DNA of 64,000 nt, taken from the NCBI RefSeq assembly GCF_000321225.1, contig NW_004451408.1, positions 19,134-83,133 of the forward strand, given 5' to 3'. Below, piece by piece: positions 12,829 to 23,685 of the stretch; within the stretch, counting starts at the first letter, position 1, and each line of letters opens with the position of its first letter. Position numbers and translations under genes: made by a program. The notes below the pieces were generated by a model. It was not told the origin of the DNA and did no database searches. It saw nothing but the letters and a program-made list of their open reading frames with translations. Origin of the DNA: Odobenus rosmarus divergens. Taxonomy: Eukaryota > Chordata > Mammalia > Carnivora > Odobenidae.

Positions 12829-12896
12829 AAAGAGAAAAGAAAGGAGAAAAAGAAGCGAAGGGTGGAAGGAGGAGGGAGGGAGAAAGGAAGGAAGAA
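12829..12896. repeat. Polypurine (GA/GGAA) tract
   Basis: Nearly all purine on the plus strand across roughly 65 bases, with AAAGA, GGAGAAAAA and GGAGGGAGGGAGAAAGGAAGG blocks interrupted by only a couple of pyrimidines. Such tracts can form triplex (H-DNA) structures and are length-variable. Confidence 0.85.
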
Positions 12897-13799
12897 TAGT
12901 ATGAAATAGTTACTATTGGATATTTCAAAACAGTCCTGAGTTAATCACTAGGGCAAAATGTAGAATTTTGTTGGGGTTCCTGAAACATATTTTATGATAT
13001 TTTTATTTTAAACTGCATTAAAGAGGTGCTTCCATTCTCACCATGCCTGTACCCTAATTTATGAAAAGAAATGCAAGCCGTGTTGCCCCGGGAAGGCTGA
13101 GCAGGTATGATGGCAACCCCTGCACAGCGCAACCGCCCCACCGCATGCTGGCACAGGCTCGCTGGCCATCACCCGCCAAGCCCACTGGGTCCTCGGGGCA
13201 TCTGGCCATAGAATCTGTGTTTATGCCTCCCAAACAACAAGCTCCTATTCCTGGGGTAAGCAGATGGTATTTCTCTTTCAGGAGTTCCTTCCACATGACA
13301 ATCGGCCCCAAAAATTACCTAAACCAAGAGGCATCAGACTGTTTGCTTTGTTTCAGTCAAGCTCTCTTTCAGAGCGCCGACTACCTGGAGGTCACATACT
13401 TGCAATGTGAAGTAAGGGAGCCCGGGACAGAAGTGTTCTATAATGCGTGCGCATGAATTGCCAAATCCCGGTTACCCAGCACAGCTCCAAGGAGTTGCCA
13501 CGGTCACCAAGTTTGATAACTTTTGCAAATACACATTCGACTCATTCAACATGTTTCCTATCCTAGATTAGTGTGCTAAAGTCACAGGAAAAAATTACTT
13601 AGTAGGAGGGTGTACTTGAGTGCTGATTAAAGATTTCTCGCCAGCACTCGGAGGAGGAAAGTACACAGAATGGGAACCACATGGATAGGTGATCGCTTTC
13701 AACAATTTTTGTGCACTGTTTGACATTTTTATGTGTACCCTTGACCAAAAAAATGAATGTGATTTACGGAAAAACCACCAGGCCATGATTTCCATATTA
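12897..13799. other. Unique sequence containing an exon-like interval
   Basis: No repeat recognised. A 131-codon open frame spans 13061-13456, and inside it 13282-13411 is bounded by good splice-site look-alikes (see the separate entry). No domain is recognisable, so no gene is called. Confidence 0.5.
13282..13411 (+). other. Exon-like interval with splice-site look-alikes (speculative)
   Basis: It is preceded by a pyrimidine-rich acceptor-like sequence (TATTTCTCTTTCAG) and followed by a donor-like GTAAGG. The 130 bases are open in the frame of the surrounding 131-codon ORF (13061-13456). The translation shows no domain I recognise. Acceptor-donor pairs at this spacing occur by chance in mammalian DNA, so this is only a candidate exon of an unknown coding or long non-coding transcript. 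Confidence 0.15.
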
Positions 13800-14355
13800 T
13801 TTTAAAAATATTTTTCACTGTGGTCAAATATACCTTAATTTTACCGTTTTAACCATTTTTAAGTGTACACTTGAGTGGCATGAAGTACATTCATATTGTT
13901 GTACAACCATCACCACCTTCTATCTCCAGAACTGTTCCATCTTCCCAAACTCTGTACCCTTGAAACAACAGCTCCCCACTCCCCCTCACCGCCCCCCAAC
14001 CCCTGGTAACCACCATTCTACTTTCTGTCCGTGACTTTGAGTCTTCTAGGTATCTCATAGATGTGGAATCCGACAATAATTATCCTTTGGTGTCTGGCTT
14101 ATTTCACTTAGCATCACGTCTCCAAGGTTGAAGCACATTATAGCATGTATCAGAATTCATTTTTTAAGGAAGAATAATATTACGTTGCGTGTATATACCC
14201 CATTTTAAACAAAATGTTTAAACAATATGTTCACCCATCGATAGAGATTTTGGTTGGTTTCACGTTTGGCAGTTGTGAAGAATACTGCTGTGAACATGGG
14301 TTTACAAGTATCTGTTCAAGTCCCTATTTTCCATTCTTTGGGTTATATGCCCTCC
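13800..14355 (-). mobile_element. L1M LINE 3' end, reverse orientation
   Basis: On the minus strand this is the 3' end of ORF2 plus 3' UTR of an old mammalian L1. The recognisable blocks, as they appear on the plus strand, are 'CGTTTTAACCATTTTTAAGTGTACACTTGAGTGGC', 'CTGGTAACCACCATTCTACTTTCTGTC', 'TGTCTGGCTTATTTCACTTAGCAT' and 'GAATACTGCTGTGAACATGGG'. It is 5'-truncated, frame-disrupted and incapable of moving. The family looks like L1MB/L1MC. Confidence 0.88.
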
Positions 14356-15607
14356 ATTTGATTTTAATTATCTTTACCAGAAATGTCTTCCTCTATCAGA
14401 GAAGGACATTCTTTCAATCTAGCGTGTGTCTTTGAAAGAGTTGCCCTTAGCCTGGTAAGAGAGGAGGTGGTCAGCCCCTCCTCACCATCAGCTAAGTCTA
14501 CCCAGGCAATCAGCAGAGTGACAGGAGTTGCAGCCAAAACACCCCCATGTTCTTTCTTGAGTACTTGTAAATGTGATGAATTTTTCACCCCCTCGGGACT
14601 TCTTTGGGGAAGATTGAAACTGTCTTCACCATGAAAGTGTGCATACAGTGTGACCTCCTAAACAGTCACTAGGTAGCAGGAGAAAAGAAGACCAGGCTGG
14701 GTAGACCAGTAGGTCTCAGGTGGGCTGGGTGGTTGGTGCCGAAAGGGAAAATGCTAGAAAAAGCTGAATGGAGTTTCTTTGATAAAGTCATCCAGGACAG
14801 GAGGGAAAAAGAGAGAGGAGCAAAGACAGTGGGTCCCAGATGGAAGAGAAACAGGATTAGGGCAGGAGTGAGGAACAGGCCCTCTGCAGCATCTGGAGGC
14901 ACAGGAATCCAAGAATGGCAGATTTAGAATCACCAAAAGTACGGCATTTACATGCAGCCTCTCAAGCGTTGTCCAGTGCAGAGGAAGAAGATAGGAAGCA
15001 ATCCCCAGTGAGACCCCAGCAATGGAGAAGACAACTCTCACAGGAGCTCAGCCAAAAGCTCAGAGAAGGTGCAACTGGGGTCCAAACAGAAAAGACTCTC
15101 CTTGCTCCAGAGGTCGAAGAAGGTCTGAGGGCTGTGCCAAGGCCCAGGCCGAAGAGCAGAAGTTAAAGGCAGTCTCCAGAGGGTCTAATTCTAAGAGACC
15201 CAGCACAGAGCATCAAAGAGGAGCACATACATGTAGGGATTACACACTGCTTCCAACAAATAATCAGGCCATGTGAGTTAAACAAGACGTGACAAAGATC
15301 TTTCTTGGATGGGTCACCTCAGAAGGCCTCACAGCCCACTCAGGTTCAATCACCCACACAAGTCAACTCTTCATGCCGGACCTGAGCAGACCACAGTGTG
15401 AGGCAAGAAAATGGCCAGAATCAAGGAGTCTGGGGATAAAAAGACACTTCCTCACATTCCTTCACAACCCATTTTCACCTTCGGTTGGTGTCACCAAAGG
15501 GCGACACCCAGATCTTACCAAGCCAGAAATGGCAGATCTACTTCCTTTGATCCATCCCACCCTTTGGATCCATTTGAAAATTCCCTACCTAGCACTGATT
15601 TCACCAG
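14356..15607. other. Unique non-coding sequence
   Basis: No repeat recognised. Overlapping frames at 14733-15276 and 15289-15645 reach 118 codons. The 83-codon frame at 14915-15166 gives a charged Glu/Gln/Arg-rich peptide, but nothing identifies it as a protein. Confidence 0.5.
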
Positions 15608-15800
15608 TTCACTCAACTAGTGGTTGTGTTCTTACTCCATGGTAGGCACTGTACCCGACAGCTGAGACACAAAGTGAGTAGGACAGTTCCCTGCCCTCAG
15701 AAAGCTTCTCTCTAGTGAGGAGACAAATAATTAAAAGGGCAATTACAAGAGAGTGACCAGGGCTATGAGGGAAAGAAATTTGGGGTGAAAGCAAGGCACG
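15608..15800 (-). repeat. L2 3'-end fragment, reverse orientation
   Basis: 'CTTACTCCATGGTAGGCACTGTACC', 'GACAGTTCCCTGCCCTCAGAAAGCTTCTCTCTAGTGAGGAGACAAATAATTAAAAGG' and 'GAGTGACCAGGGCTATGAGG' follow the reverse complement of the L2 terminal region. It abuts the MaLR LTR that begins at 15861. The right boundary is approximate. Confidence 0.65.
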
Positions 15801-15860
15801 CAGAAGGAGTTTATAACCCAGGAGGTTAGAACCCAGAGGACCTGGACCACTCACCAACTT

Positions 15861-16347
15861 TGTATTAGTTCCCTATCGCTGCGGTAACAAGTTACCACAA
15901 CTTAGCAGCTTTAAACAATGCAGCTTGATTGTCTCAGCACACCAGACATCGGAAGTCCAAAAAGGGGCTTGAGGGCCTAAAATCCAGGTGTCGGCAGGGC
16001 TCTCATCTTTCCGGAGGCTTCTAGGGGAGAAGCCATTCCTTGCCTTTCTCAGCTTCTGGAGGCCATCTGCTTCTCTGACTCTGGGGCTCAGGCCCACTTC
16101 CAACAATGGCATCACTCCGCCCTGCGCTTCTGTCCTCACATCTCCTCCCCTCTGACTGACACTCCCGCCTTTCTCTGATAAGGACCTGTGGTGACAGTGA
16201 GCACACCTGGGCAATCCAGGATAATCTCTAATCTCAGATCCTTAACTCAATCACCTCTGCAAAGTCCCTCGGCCCACACATTCACAGGTTCCAGAGATTA
16301 GGACCTGATCTCTTCTGGAGGGCAGGGGATCTGATTCTGCCTACCAC
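15861..16347 (-). mobile_element. Solo MaLR LTR (MLT1A-like), reverse orientation
   Basis: Begins TGTATTAGTTCCCTATCGCTGCGGTAACAAG, then 'CCACAACTTAGCAGCTTTAAACAA', 'GGTGTCGGCAGGGCTCTCATCTTTCCGGAGGCTTCTAGGGGAGAAGCCATTCCTTGCC', 'GACCTGTGGTGAC', and ends near 'GGGGATCTGATTCTGCCTACCAC'. This is the reverse complement of a nearly complete MLT1-type LTR. No internal retroviral sequence is adjacent, so it is a solo LTR left by recombination. Confidence 0.88.
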
Positions 16348-17564
16348 GAAGTCCTAAAAAAACAAAAAGTCCTTTGCATGAGCAGGTCCTATCAGCGTTA
16401 TCCTTGTGAAAAGACTACCCTCCTTTTTTTCTTGACCAAAAGAACTCACAAGTTTTCTTCTATTTGAAAACTTGCCACAAATTATGTAAATGACGTGTTA
16501 AAATCATTGTGGATAACATCAGCAAACATCAGACATCTGTAAAGCCTATGCTGCTTTTACCACATAAAGTTTCTCCAACCTGCTCCTATGGTGAGTCACT
16601 CTGAATCTCCACATTCTGGGTTTGTCATTTTTGGCTCTCCTCTCGCCTTTTCCCTTAAGCTAGAAACTAGTGAATCCCCAGGGCAGACCTCACTTTTCAT
16701 GAACTGATACAACACACGTTAGTCAGTTTTATTTTATAAATTAGACACAAGAGTAGAATTTAGAATGATTTCCTGCAGTTGATTTGCATCTATAAAATCA
16801 TAAATTGAAAGTCTTATGTTTCTAATATATTTCTGTTATTGTGCTGAGGGGTAAGGGGAGAAAAATTGCACCAAGCATAAACTTTGCCCACAGTCAGTTA
16901 TTTACAGTATAATCTGGACAAAAACCTCAGCCTCTGGACTCCAGACCCAGCGCTCTTCATGCTAGCCACACTATCTTTCCATGTCCTTTTCCCCTTTGAG
17001 ATAAAAAAACTTGGTGGGAATTCACTTTTAAATAAACACTGAGATTACATTCTTGTCCTGGTTTTCCTCTTCATTGAAAACTTCCCACCAATAGTAATAA
17101 TTGGGGTTCCATAAAGAGTCCTTCCTGTTGGTTGATGTTTGACTCTGTGAAATATAAACAAGTTGCAACAAGAAGACAGAGAATATGTAATCAATATACC
17201 TTGGCTCCCGTTCAGAACGGCCATGCGTCCGGCACTTGATATCTTTGCAGAAAATGGATATTGGAAAGGAAGATCACACACTTCATTTAAAAGCAGAACG
17301 ACAGATGTAGGGGCGATGGTGTCAGTGAGAATCAGTTACATATCTGATGAAAGTCTGTGAATCTCAAATAATGACAATATGGTAATCCTTTTGTCTCTCT
17401 AGAATTCCCCAGAGCAGCTCTGCCAGGCTCCCGTGCCCATCCCAGGCTTCCCCGCAGAGCCAGATGGCCAAACCAACTACCATGTGGAGGAAATCAAGGC
17501 CCGCCCCCACCCACAACTTTGACGTTCCTCCTCACCACCTCAAAATCACTCTCACCTTCACTCA
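16348..17564. other. Unique non-coding sequence
   Basis: Nothing recognisable as gene or repeat. AT-rich around 16700-16900. The two facing frames at 17045-17360 look like chance. Confidence 0.55.
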
Positions 17565-18115
17565 GCTTCTCCTCCTTCTCCCTCAGTGACCATCCCTTCA
17601 TCTTTCTTCAGTGGGCTGCTTCCCCTTGATCCACTGACACATTAAAATCCAAAGTCTTCAGCGTAGTAGGAAACTCATAAGGGGCCTCCCGCCTCAACAC
17701 CACACTCCTGTGCTCTCCACTCCCGCCGTACAACTCACTAAGATTGCTCATTCCTTTGCGTGCACGGTTTCCTCTGCCTGCGATGCATTCCTCCATTCCT
17801 TGCCTAGAGAACTCCTAATCATCCTTCAAAGCCCAGCTCAGCCTTGACCCCTGTGACACTCTTGCCAACCACTGCCCCTCCCCAGTAAAGATGAACACTT
17901 GCCCTGTGTGGCAAGGGCCTCGACCTTTCCTCCCCCAGAGCTCTTAGCGCACATTAGCATTATCCGTCTACCTTTCTGTCGCTCTCACAAAGTTCCCAGA
18001 CTGAGAGCTCTTTAATTAAGAGCAGAGACTGTTCCTTTTATCTCTACGTCTCCAGCACTTACCACAATCCTTGGTACTTAGTAGACACCCAATGAATGTT
18101 TGTTGAGCAATTGAA
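17565..18115 (+). repeat. LINE2 (L2) 3' end
   Basis: A long run of L2 landmarks in order: 'GCCTAGAGAACTCCTAATCATCCTTCAAAGCCCAGCTCAG', 'GACACTCTTGCCAACC', 'CCCAGACTGAGAGCTCTTTAATTAAGAGCAGAGACTGTTCC', 'ATCTCTACGTCTCCAGCACTTACCACAATCCTTGGTACTTAGTAGACACCCAATGAATGTTTGTTGAG'. This is the 3' end of an ancient L2, much diverged and non-functional. The 5' boundary is uncertain. Confidence 0.88.
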
Positions 18116-19620
18116 AGAATGCTCAAGTCTTTCCATTAAAAAAAGAAAACACAGCTATCCCTCTGCTACCTTCTGGAACTGCTCTCTACCCCTGCGTCTC
18201 GGCGTCCCTGCTCCCTAGACCTCTCATCACCCAGTCCCCACCCCTCCCCCACTGCAAGCAGATTTCTGGTGCCAACTGGATGGTTTTACTGATGCTGGGT
18301 GAGTTCCCCGTCTTCTAGTCAATACACACAGTCAGTACGGGCTGCTCCACATTCCGGTTACCTGCCCCCTCATCAGCAGGGACAGTGAGCACGGCTGATG
18401 CCTTTCTGTCCCTGCCTTTTGTGTCCCCCACCTTCTCCGAGTTTATTTTTAGGTCTTTAATTTCTTCCCCGCCTTTCCAGCCTCCCATACACCCCCTTTG
18501 TCTGAGCACTGTTCACCTTTCCAAGTCTCCCATTGCCAACTTCACAAAGGTTCACCCCCAGCCACTCTCCAGAACCTCGGTGCAGACAGCCCGGGAACAT
18601 ATGTGAATTGAAACAAGCCTCCTCCTCACCGGCTTCTGGAAACTAGTAATTACAGGAGGTAATTGCCTATGCACTTAGCAGAGGGCCATAGATACTCAGT
18701 GAGCTTTGTCCTCCTCCCTCCTGGGCAAGCTGGCCTCCAAACTGGCCACCCCGCTCCCACTTCTCTTTCCTTTAATTCCCTCTGAGCAGCACTGCTCTAT
18801 TTCTAGGTATTTCTAATGCAGTTTTAAAAGCCTCCAATGTGCTGCCTCCCACAGTTATAAAAAAAAAAAAAAAAGGTTATAAAAGTAAGTAAAAATAAAA
18901 ATAAGACCTAATTAAAAATAAAGGTTTCCCAAATGTCCATCAAGGCAAAATGAGAAAGAAGAAGGCAGTGCAGGGAGCTTTTGACCACATTCTATTTCTT
19001 CAACTTGGGAAATCCTACATTCCTGCTACATTCTATGTTAATAGAATAGAATCCTACATTCTCTGTTAAAATGCCTTTTCTATAACGAAACTGTGGTCAT
19101 TTTCCTTTATTTCACTACCCTTATTTGGGAAAATAACGAGCTCATAAACTGTAATTGGCCTAGATTTTCTGTTTTTGGAAATTAGATGATCTAGCTGTTA
19201 CTCTGGATTTCTACAAGTGGCCTCTGCATTCTTACCATGTTGAAGAGTTTACGATCACTTAACAGCATTTTAAAAGTCAAACACAGGCAGAAACAAAAAG
19301 ATGTTTATTACAGTAAACACCTACTTGAGAGGTCTACAACCCTCAGTTTCTTTTCAAGAAGGTCTATTTCACCACAATATTGAAAACTCAAGGGTTGGAA
19401 TTTTTTTCTGCCGTGAATTGCCTCCTGTTGTAGATTTAGAAATAATGCATTAAGAAATGAGATTTCCTGGACTCTTGTGTCCATATCAAGAGGGCATAAA
19501 TATCCAAACAACGCCAACAGTCTTTTTATTTATTCACACCTTCTGGTTTCTTAGGGATTATTTGACTTTAGTTTTGCCTTTTAGTTTTGTAGACACAAAC
19601 ATACTAATAGTGACTGTCAT
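18116..19620. other. Unique sequence with an A-rich run
   Basis: No gene or interspersed repeat recognised. An A-rich run lies at about 18858-18930. A local near-duplication 'AATCCTACATTC' occurs at 19012-19060. Confidence 0.55.
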
Positions 19621-19648
19621 CACACACACACACACACACACACACACA
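19621..19648. repeat. (CA)n microsatellite
   Basis: Fourteen uninterrupted CA units. Confidence 0.95.
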
Positions 19649-22258
19649 AGTTAAAGCAGGCATTAATCATTTTCTCCCCGAAGACCATATTTTACAGTCA
19701 GAAGCCAATTGTCAGCCCACATGCTCCTAAATAAACCGACACACATACCAGCTAATAGATTAATTCACATGGAGAAGGCGTCGTGGGAAGAAAACCTGCG
19801 GTCCCAGATTTCTCAGGCAGGTGCTCTGCCTGTTAACATAAAGATCAGTCTTCCTGACTCCAACCCTTTGGGCACACTGCCCAACATTACTTACAATTTC
19901 TAACACGGCTGATGCCAAGATAGTTCTGCAAAATGAGAGCCTGGTTTACACCATGTAACCTAAGAACCGCTCGACTCAGGAGGAGCCAGAATGAGCTTTT
20001 AGTTTAAGGGAGGGTTTTGTTTTGTTTTGGGGGGGTTTTTTTTTTTTGGCTTTGTTGCGTTTTCTTACATCTGACTTTTCTAATAGGAGATAACCATGTA
20101 GCAATACTTGCTGCTTTCACATTTCCTTGCTCTGTTGTTCTTCCGACTCCCCCTGTCCGTGAGGAAATGTTGTGGCGCCCCAGGAAACAGACCTACTAGC
20201 ATTAGTGTGTTCAGAAGGGAGAAGGCTTGCACATGCACGTGTGCATTCACACATGCACACACAGGCTCCCGCTGAGCCCTCCCTTAACATTCAGAGCTCC
20301 CCTGGGATCCCTCCCCGCCTCCTTACCTTGTAGCTCCTAAGTTCGTCCTTTAGCCCACGCAGGCTGCCCTTCTGAATGGAAAGTTCAGCTCCTCTATAAA
20401 TTGCTTCATTGGAGGACCAGGGACCATGGTAGAGGTTGCTCTGATCTCCAGAAAGGGCTTTTTTTTTTTTTTTCATTTCACCCAAATTGCATTTTCCAGA
20501 ACAGTGCTATAAAGGCTAGCGTAGGGGTGGGGGAATTTGCGTGACAAAATGTTAGACTTCCAAAATTCTGTGAAAGAACCTGTCAACAGTATTCTCTATT
20601 TACTTTTAGTTTTCAGAAACAAGGATCATCCATACTCTTTTCCAGACAGGATTCACAAAAATGTCAAATGTGGTTGTGGCACACCTGCCCTGTTTGGGTC
20701 CAAGAGCCTGGGGGGAAGCTGCTTCTTGGGAAATGGGCTGGAGGCACAGGATGCTCCCCTGGGAATTCGTTCCCCCAGCTCAGCCTTGAGGTGCAGTAAG
20801 GCGGCTGCCTCCCAGCGGGGTAGTGACTTTTGGTTTTACCTGTTCCTCTATTGTAATCCTTCAGTAATCCCACCTGTTTTCAAAGACACCCTCCTCATTG
20901 TTCTTAGCTCCCACCAAAAAAAAAAAAAAAAGGCGGCGGGGGGTGGGATTAGGCTCTAGCTAACCCAGCAACAATCTTGTTCTGGCACCTTAAGAAGTAG
21001 AGGATTTCACTTCCCTTCCGTAACTGGAGCAAAGCCTTCCCTCCCTGCAGGGGATATGGTCCCATTCTGTAGCACATTTCCTCCAGAGAGTCAGCTTTTC
21101 TGAACAAAGACCCAACTGTCTGTGCAGTATGGGAAACTATCTGTTGCTGGGGTTTGGAGCACACCCTCCTACAAACCCAGACATGCACAAAAGTTCTGCA
21201 TTTCACCGCAGGAAGCAAGACTGGTGGCTTCAGGCATCATTAATCATTTTGAAGTGATTCTTCTTAAAAAGGAAAAAAAAAAAACAGGGATGCAATTTGA
21301 GTTAAGTCATGCCCAATAAAAATTAGCACTTCTCCTCAAAGTAGCATTTCCCTGATTGCTTGTGGATCGTTAGAGTTTGCTGTACTGACAAGGGCTGGAG
21401 TAAATTGGAGAATCTTTCTTCCTTAGCTGGAACTCCAACAAATACCTGGGACATGACTTGGTTTGCAGGAATCTCTTAGAATTTCAGATTGAGGAAGCGA
21501 GGGGTAGGGAGGAGGGAGTGTCTGCTTCCCTTGCCTTCCTGCCCAGGCATATGCACATTTAGGAGGAAGATAAAACCAGAACAATTTGCTTCCTATAGTG
21601 GAGAACACCCCTCCCATCCCCCATCACAAGGCCTTCCAGCCCAGCAGGCAGGGGCCCAGGGAATCTTTGCTCCCTAAAAGGGCTGCCCTCCACCCCCCAA
21701 GGGTGTTCTACCCGAAAGGAGCAGAGCACCGGCCAGCTGTTCAAATCCAGTCACACACACACAGGGAACATCCTCTAGTCTATGCCTTTCAAGTAAAATT
21801 GTTTCTCAAGCATGGAAGAAGTGATAACTAGAAAATGAGATCTTCAACACCATCTTTCCAGGAAGATTACATTTCCTGCTGTTCTGGGTTGAGAAGAAAT
21901 TCACTTAAAAAAATTGGATTAAATTTTTTTTCCCCCTGAAGTCTCCTTGTCTACCAGAAGCCTTTTCCGTCAGTTGCCTCTTTCTGAACCCCTGGCTATC
22001 TCCCAATCTTCATTTATCCCTTAATCAGGACATCTGGCTCTGGAGTCAAGATCAAAACTCAGAAAATAAAAGCAGAGAAAGTCTGCCCTTTCATCCTGGT
22101 CCGGTCACTTCCTCATCTCCTGGGTTTGCATTCACTTGAGTCACGCGTGAACCTGGCTAGACTGGCCTTCATTCCCTTCTCCACCAGTCAGCTACTGAGA
22201 CCTCACAGCTGAGTCCTATCAGTCGTTTTAATTTAAAGTTTAAAAATGGAAGAGAGAA
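19649..22258. other. Unique sequence with homopolymer runs
   Basis: No gene or interspersed repeat recognised over 2.6 kb. It contains a TTTTG-rich run grading into G8 and T12 (about 20016-20048), a T run at 20460-20474, an A16 run followed by G-rich sequence at 20915-20946, and an A run at 21272-21283. The 140-codon frame at 20537-20959 reads into the A16 run and ends in a lysine string, which argues against a real protein. Confidence 0.55.
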
Positions 22259-22458
22259 GGGGCACCTAGGTGGCTCAGTCATTAAGCGTCTGCCTTCTAC
22301 TCAGGTCATGATCCCGGGTCCTGGGATCGAGCCCCGCATCGGGCTCCCTGCTCCGCGGGAAGCCTGCTTCTCCCTCTCCCACTCTCCCTGCTTGTGTTCC
22401 CTCTCTCACTGTGTCTCTTTCTGTCAAATAAATAAATAAAATCTTTAAAAAAAAAAAA
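22259..22458 (+). repeat. CAN SINE, young 'GCGGGAAGCC' subtype
   Basis: Starts GGGGCACCTAGGTGGCTCAG and contains GGGATCGAGCCCCGCATCGG, the CCGCGGGAAGCCTGCTTCTC block, GCTTGTGTTCCCTCTCTCAC and the AAATAAATAAATAAAATCT tail with poly-A. This block structure typifies the arctoid subfamily. It sits six bases upstream of a second SINE in the same orientation. No clear long target-site duplication is visible. Confidence 0.95.
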
Positions 22459-22463
22459 GAGCA

Positions 22464-22637
22464 GGGGCGCTTGGGTGGCTTAATTGGTTAAGCGTCTAAC
22501 TCTTGATTTCAGCTCAGGTCATGATCTCAGGGTCACGAGATCCAGCCCATGTCAGGCTCCAAGCTCAGTGTGGAGCCTACCTAAGATTCTCTCTCTCTCT
22601 CTCGCTCTTTCTTTCCTTTTCTTAAAAAAAAAAAAAA
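22464..22637 (+). repeat. CAN SINE, older subtype
   Basis: Starts GGGGCGCTTGGGTGGCTTAA, then CTAACTCTTGATTTCAGCTC, GGTCATGATCTCAGGGTCAC, GTGTGGAGCC, a (TC)n block and a poly-A that lacks clear AAATAAA repeats. Its body differs from the preceding copy (TGGAGCCTACCTAAGATTCTC versus GCGGGAAGCC), so this is not a simple duplication of it. Confidence 0.93.
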
Positions 22638-23309
22638 TCAAGTTTCATCTTAGTACTCTTAGCTACATATTTTAAAATGTAATGTGATTACAAGGAGGTA
22701 TTTTTGTTTTTTGTTTTGTTTGTTTGAGCTTGGTTTCTTAAATTCAGTTCAATGTACCTAAGAGGAGCCTTTGAAAATCTGCCCTGAGTTCCAGTGCCAA
22801 TGTCTGACAGAAAGCCTGAATCTAATCATGAATGATTGTCAGACAAATCCAAATTGAAGGACATTCTATAAAATAACTGGCTGGTAATCTTCAAAAGTCA
22901 TCTTGGAAGGCTCGTGAAAGGTGAGGGGAAAAAAGAGGTGTGACCAAATTCAACATGTAGTTTCAACCTGGGAAACATTACTAGAGTAAAGGACAGAACT
23001 TAAGCGGGGTCTGAGGATCAGATGGTAGCAATATGTCACTGTTACTTCCTTATTTGGGTGGTTGGATTGTGCTTATGGAGAAGAGTGTCTTTATTTTTGT
23101 AGGAAACTCTAAAGTAATCAGGGGTGATGGGTGACAAACTTATTCCCACACAGGTAGGGGGACAAATTATTTATATTACATTTCCAACTATTTAAGTTTA
23201 TCGTTGCTTCAAAGTATTTTTAAAATTTAGCTTTTAAAAGAAGAAAAAAAAAAAAGGCATTCTCTCATGAGCACCTGGAAGGACAGAGACTTCGGAAATT
23301 CATTTTTAC
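22638..23309. other. Unique AT-rich sequence
   Basis: No gene or repeat recognised. It includes a GTTTTT-rich run near 22700 and an A-rich run near 23242. Confidence 0.5.
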
Positions 23310-23362
23310 CCCATACCTGAACATGCCCAGTCCAGGTGAGTGCTCAATAAATATTTTCTGAA
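23310..23362 (+). repeat. L2 3' terminus (short)
   Basis: 'CCCAGTCCAGGTGAGTGCTCAATAAATATTTTCTGAAC' matches the terminal L2 block (GTAGGCGCTCAATAAATGTTTGTTGAA). Only about 50 bases are recognisable. Confidence 0.6.
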
Positions 23363-23439
23363 CTTATGTGTTCAGAAAACTCTCTGAGATACAGAAGGAA
23401 CACAATGAAAGTGCTTTCACTAAGGTTTATGTATTTATT

Positions 23440-23685
23440 TTTAAAACACAGGGCTTATTATAGGCCATACATTATTGTAAATGTTTAGCAGAAAGCTCTA
23501 TGAGATAGGTACTATGAACATTCGCATTTTACGGAAAAGGGACCTGAAGGACAGAGAGGTTATGTGTCCTGCCCAAAGTCACACAGCTAACGAGCAGTGC
23601 AACTAAGAGGTGAACCCAGGCAGTAAGTCTCCAGAGTTCCTGCTCTTAGCCACTTTACTATGATGCCTCTTCAAGATCCCACCTG
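23440..23685 (-). repeat. MIR SINE, reverse orientation
   Basis: 'TGAGATAGGTACTATGAACATTCGCATTTTACGGAAAAGGGACCTGAAGGACAGAGAGGTTATG' then 'TGCCCAAAGTCACACAGCTAACGAGCAGTGC' and 'GAACCCAGGCAGTAAGTCTCCAGAGTTCCTGCTCTTAGCCACTTTACTATGATGCC' is a nearly complete reverse-complement MIR, one of the best-preserved in this window. Confidence 0.95.

Noticed and set aside
14915..15166. 83-codon charged frame resembling a coiled-coil fragment
   Set aside because: No heptad pattern holds over its length, no homologue is recognisable, and a second frame overlaps it.
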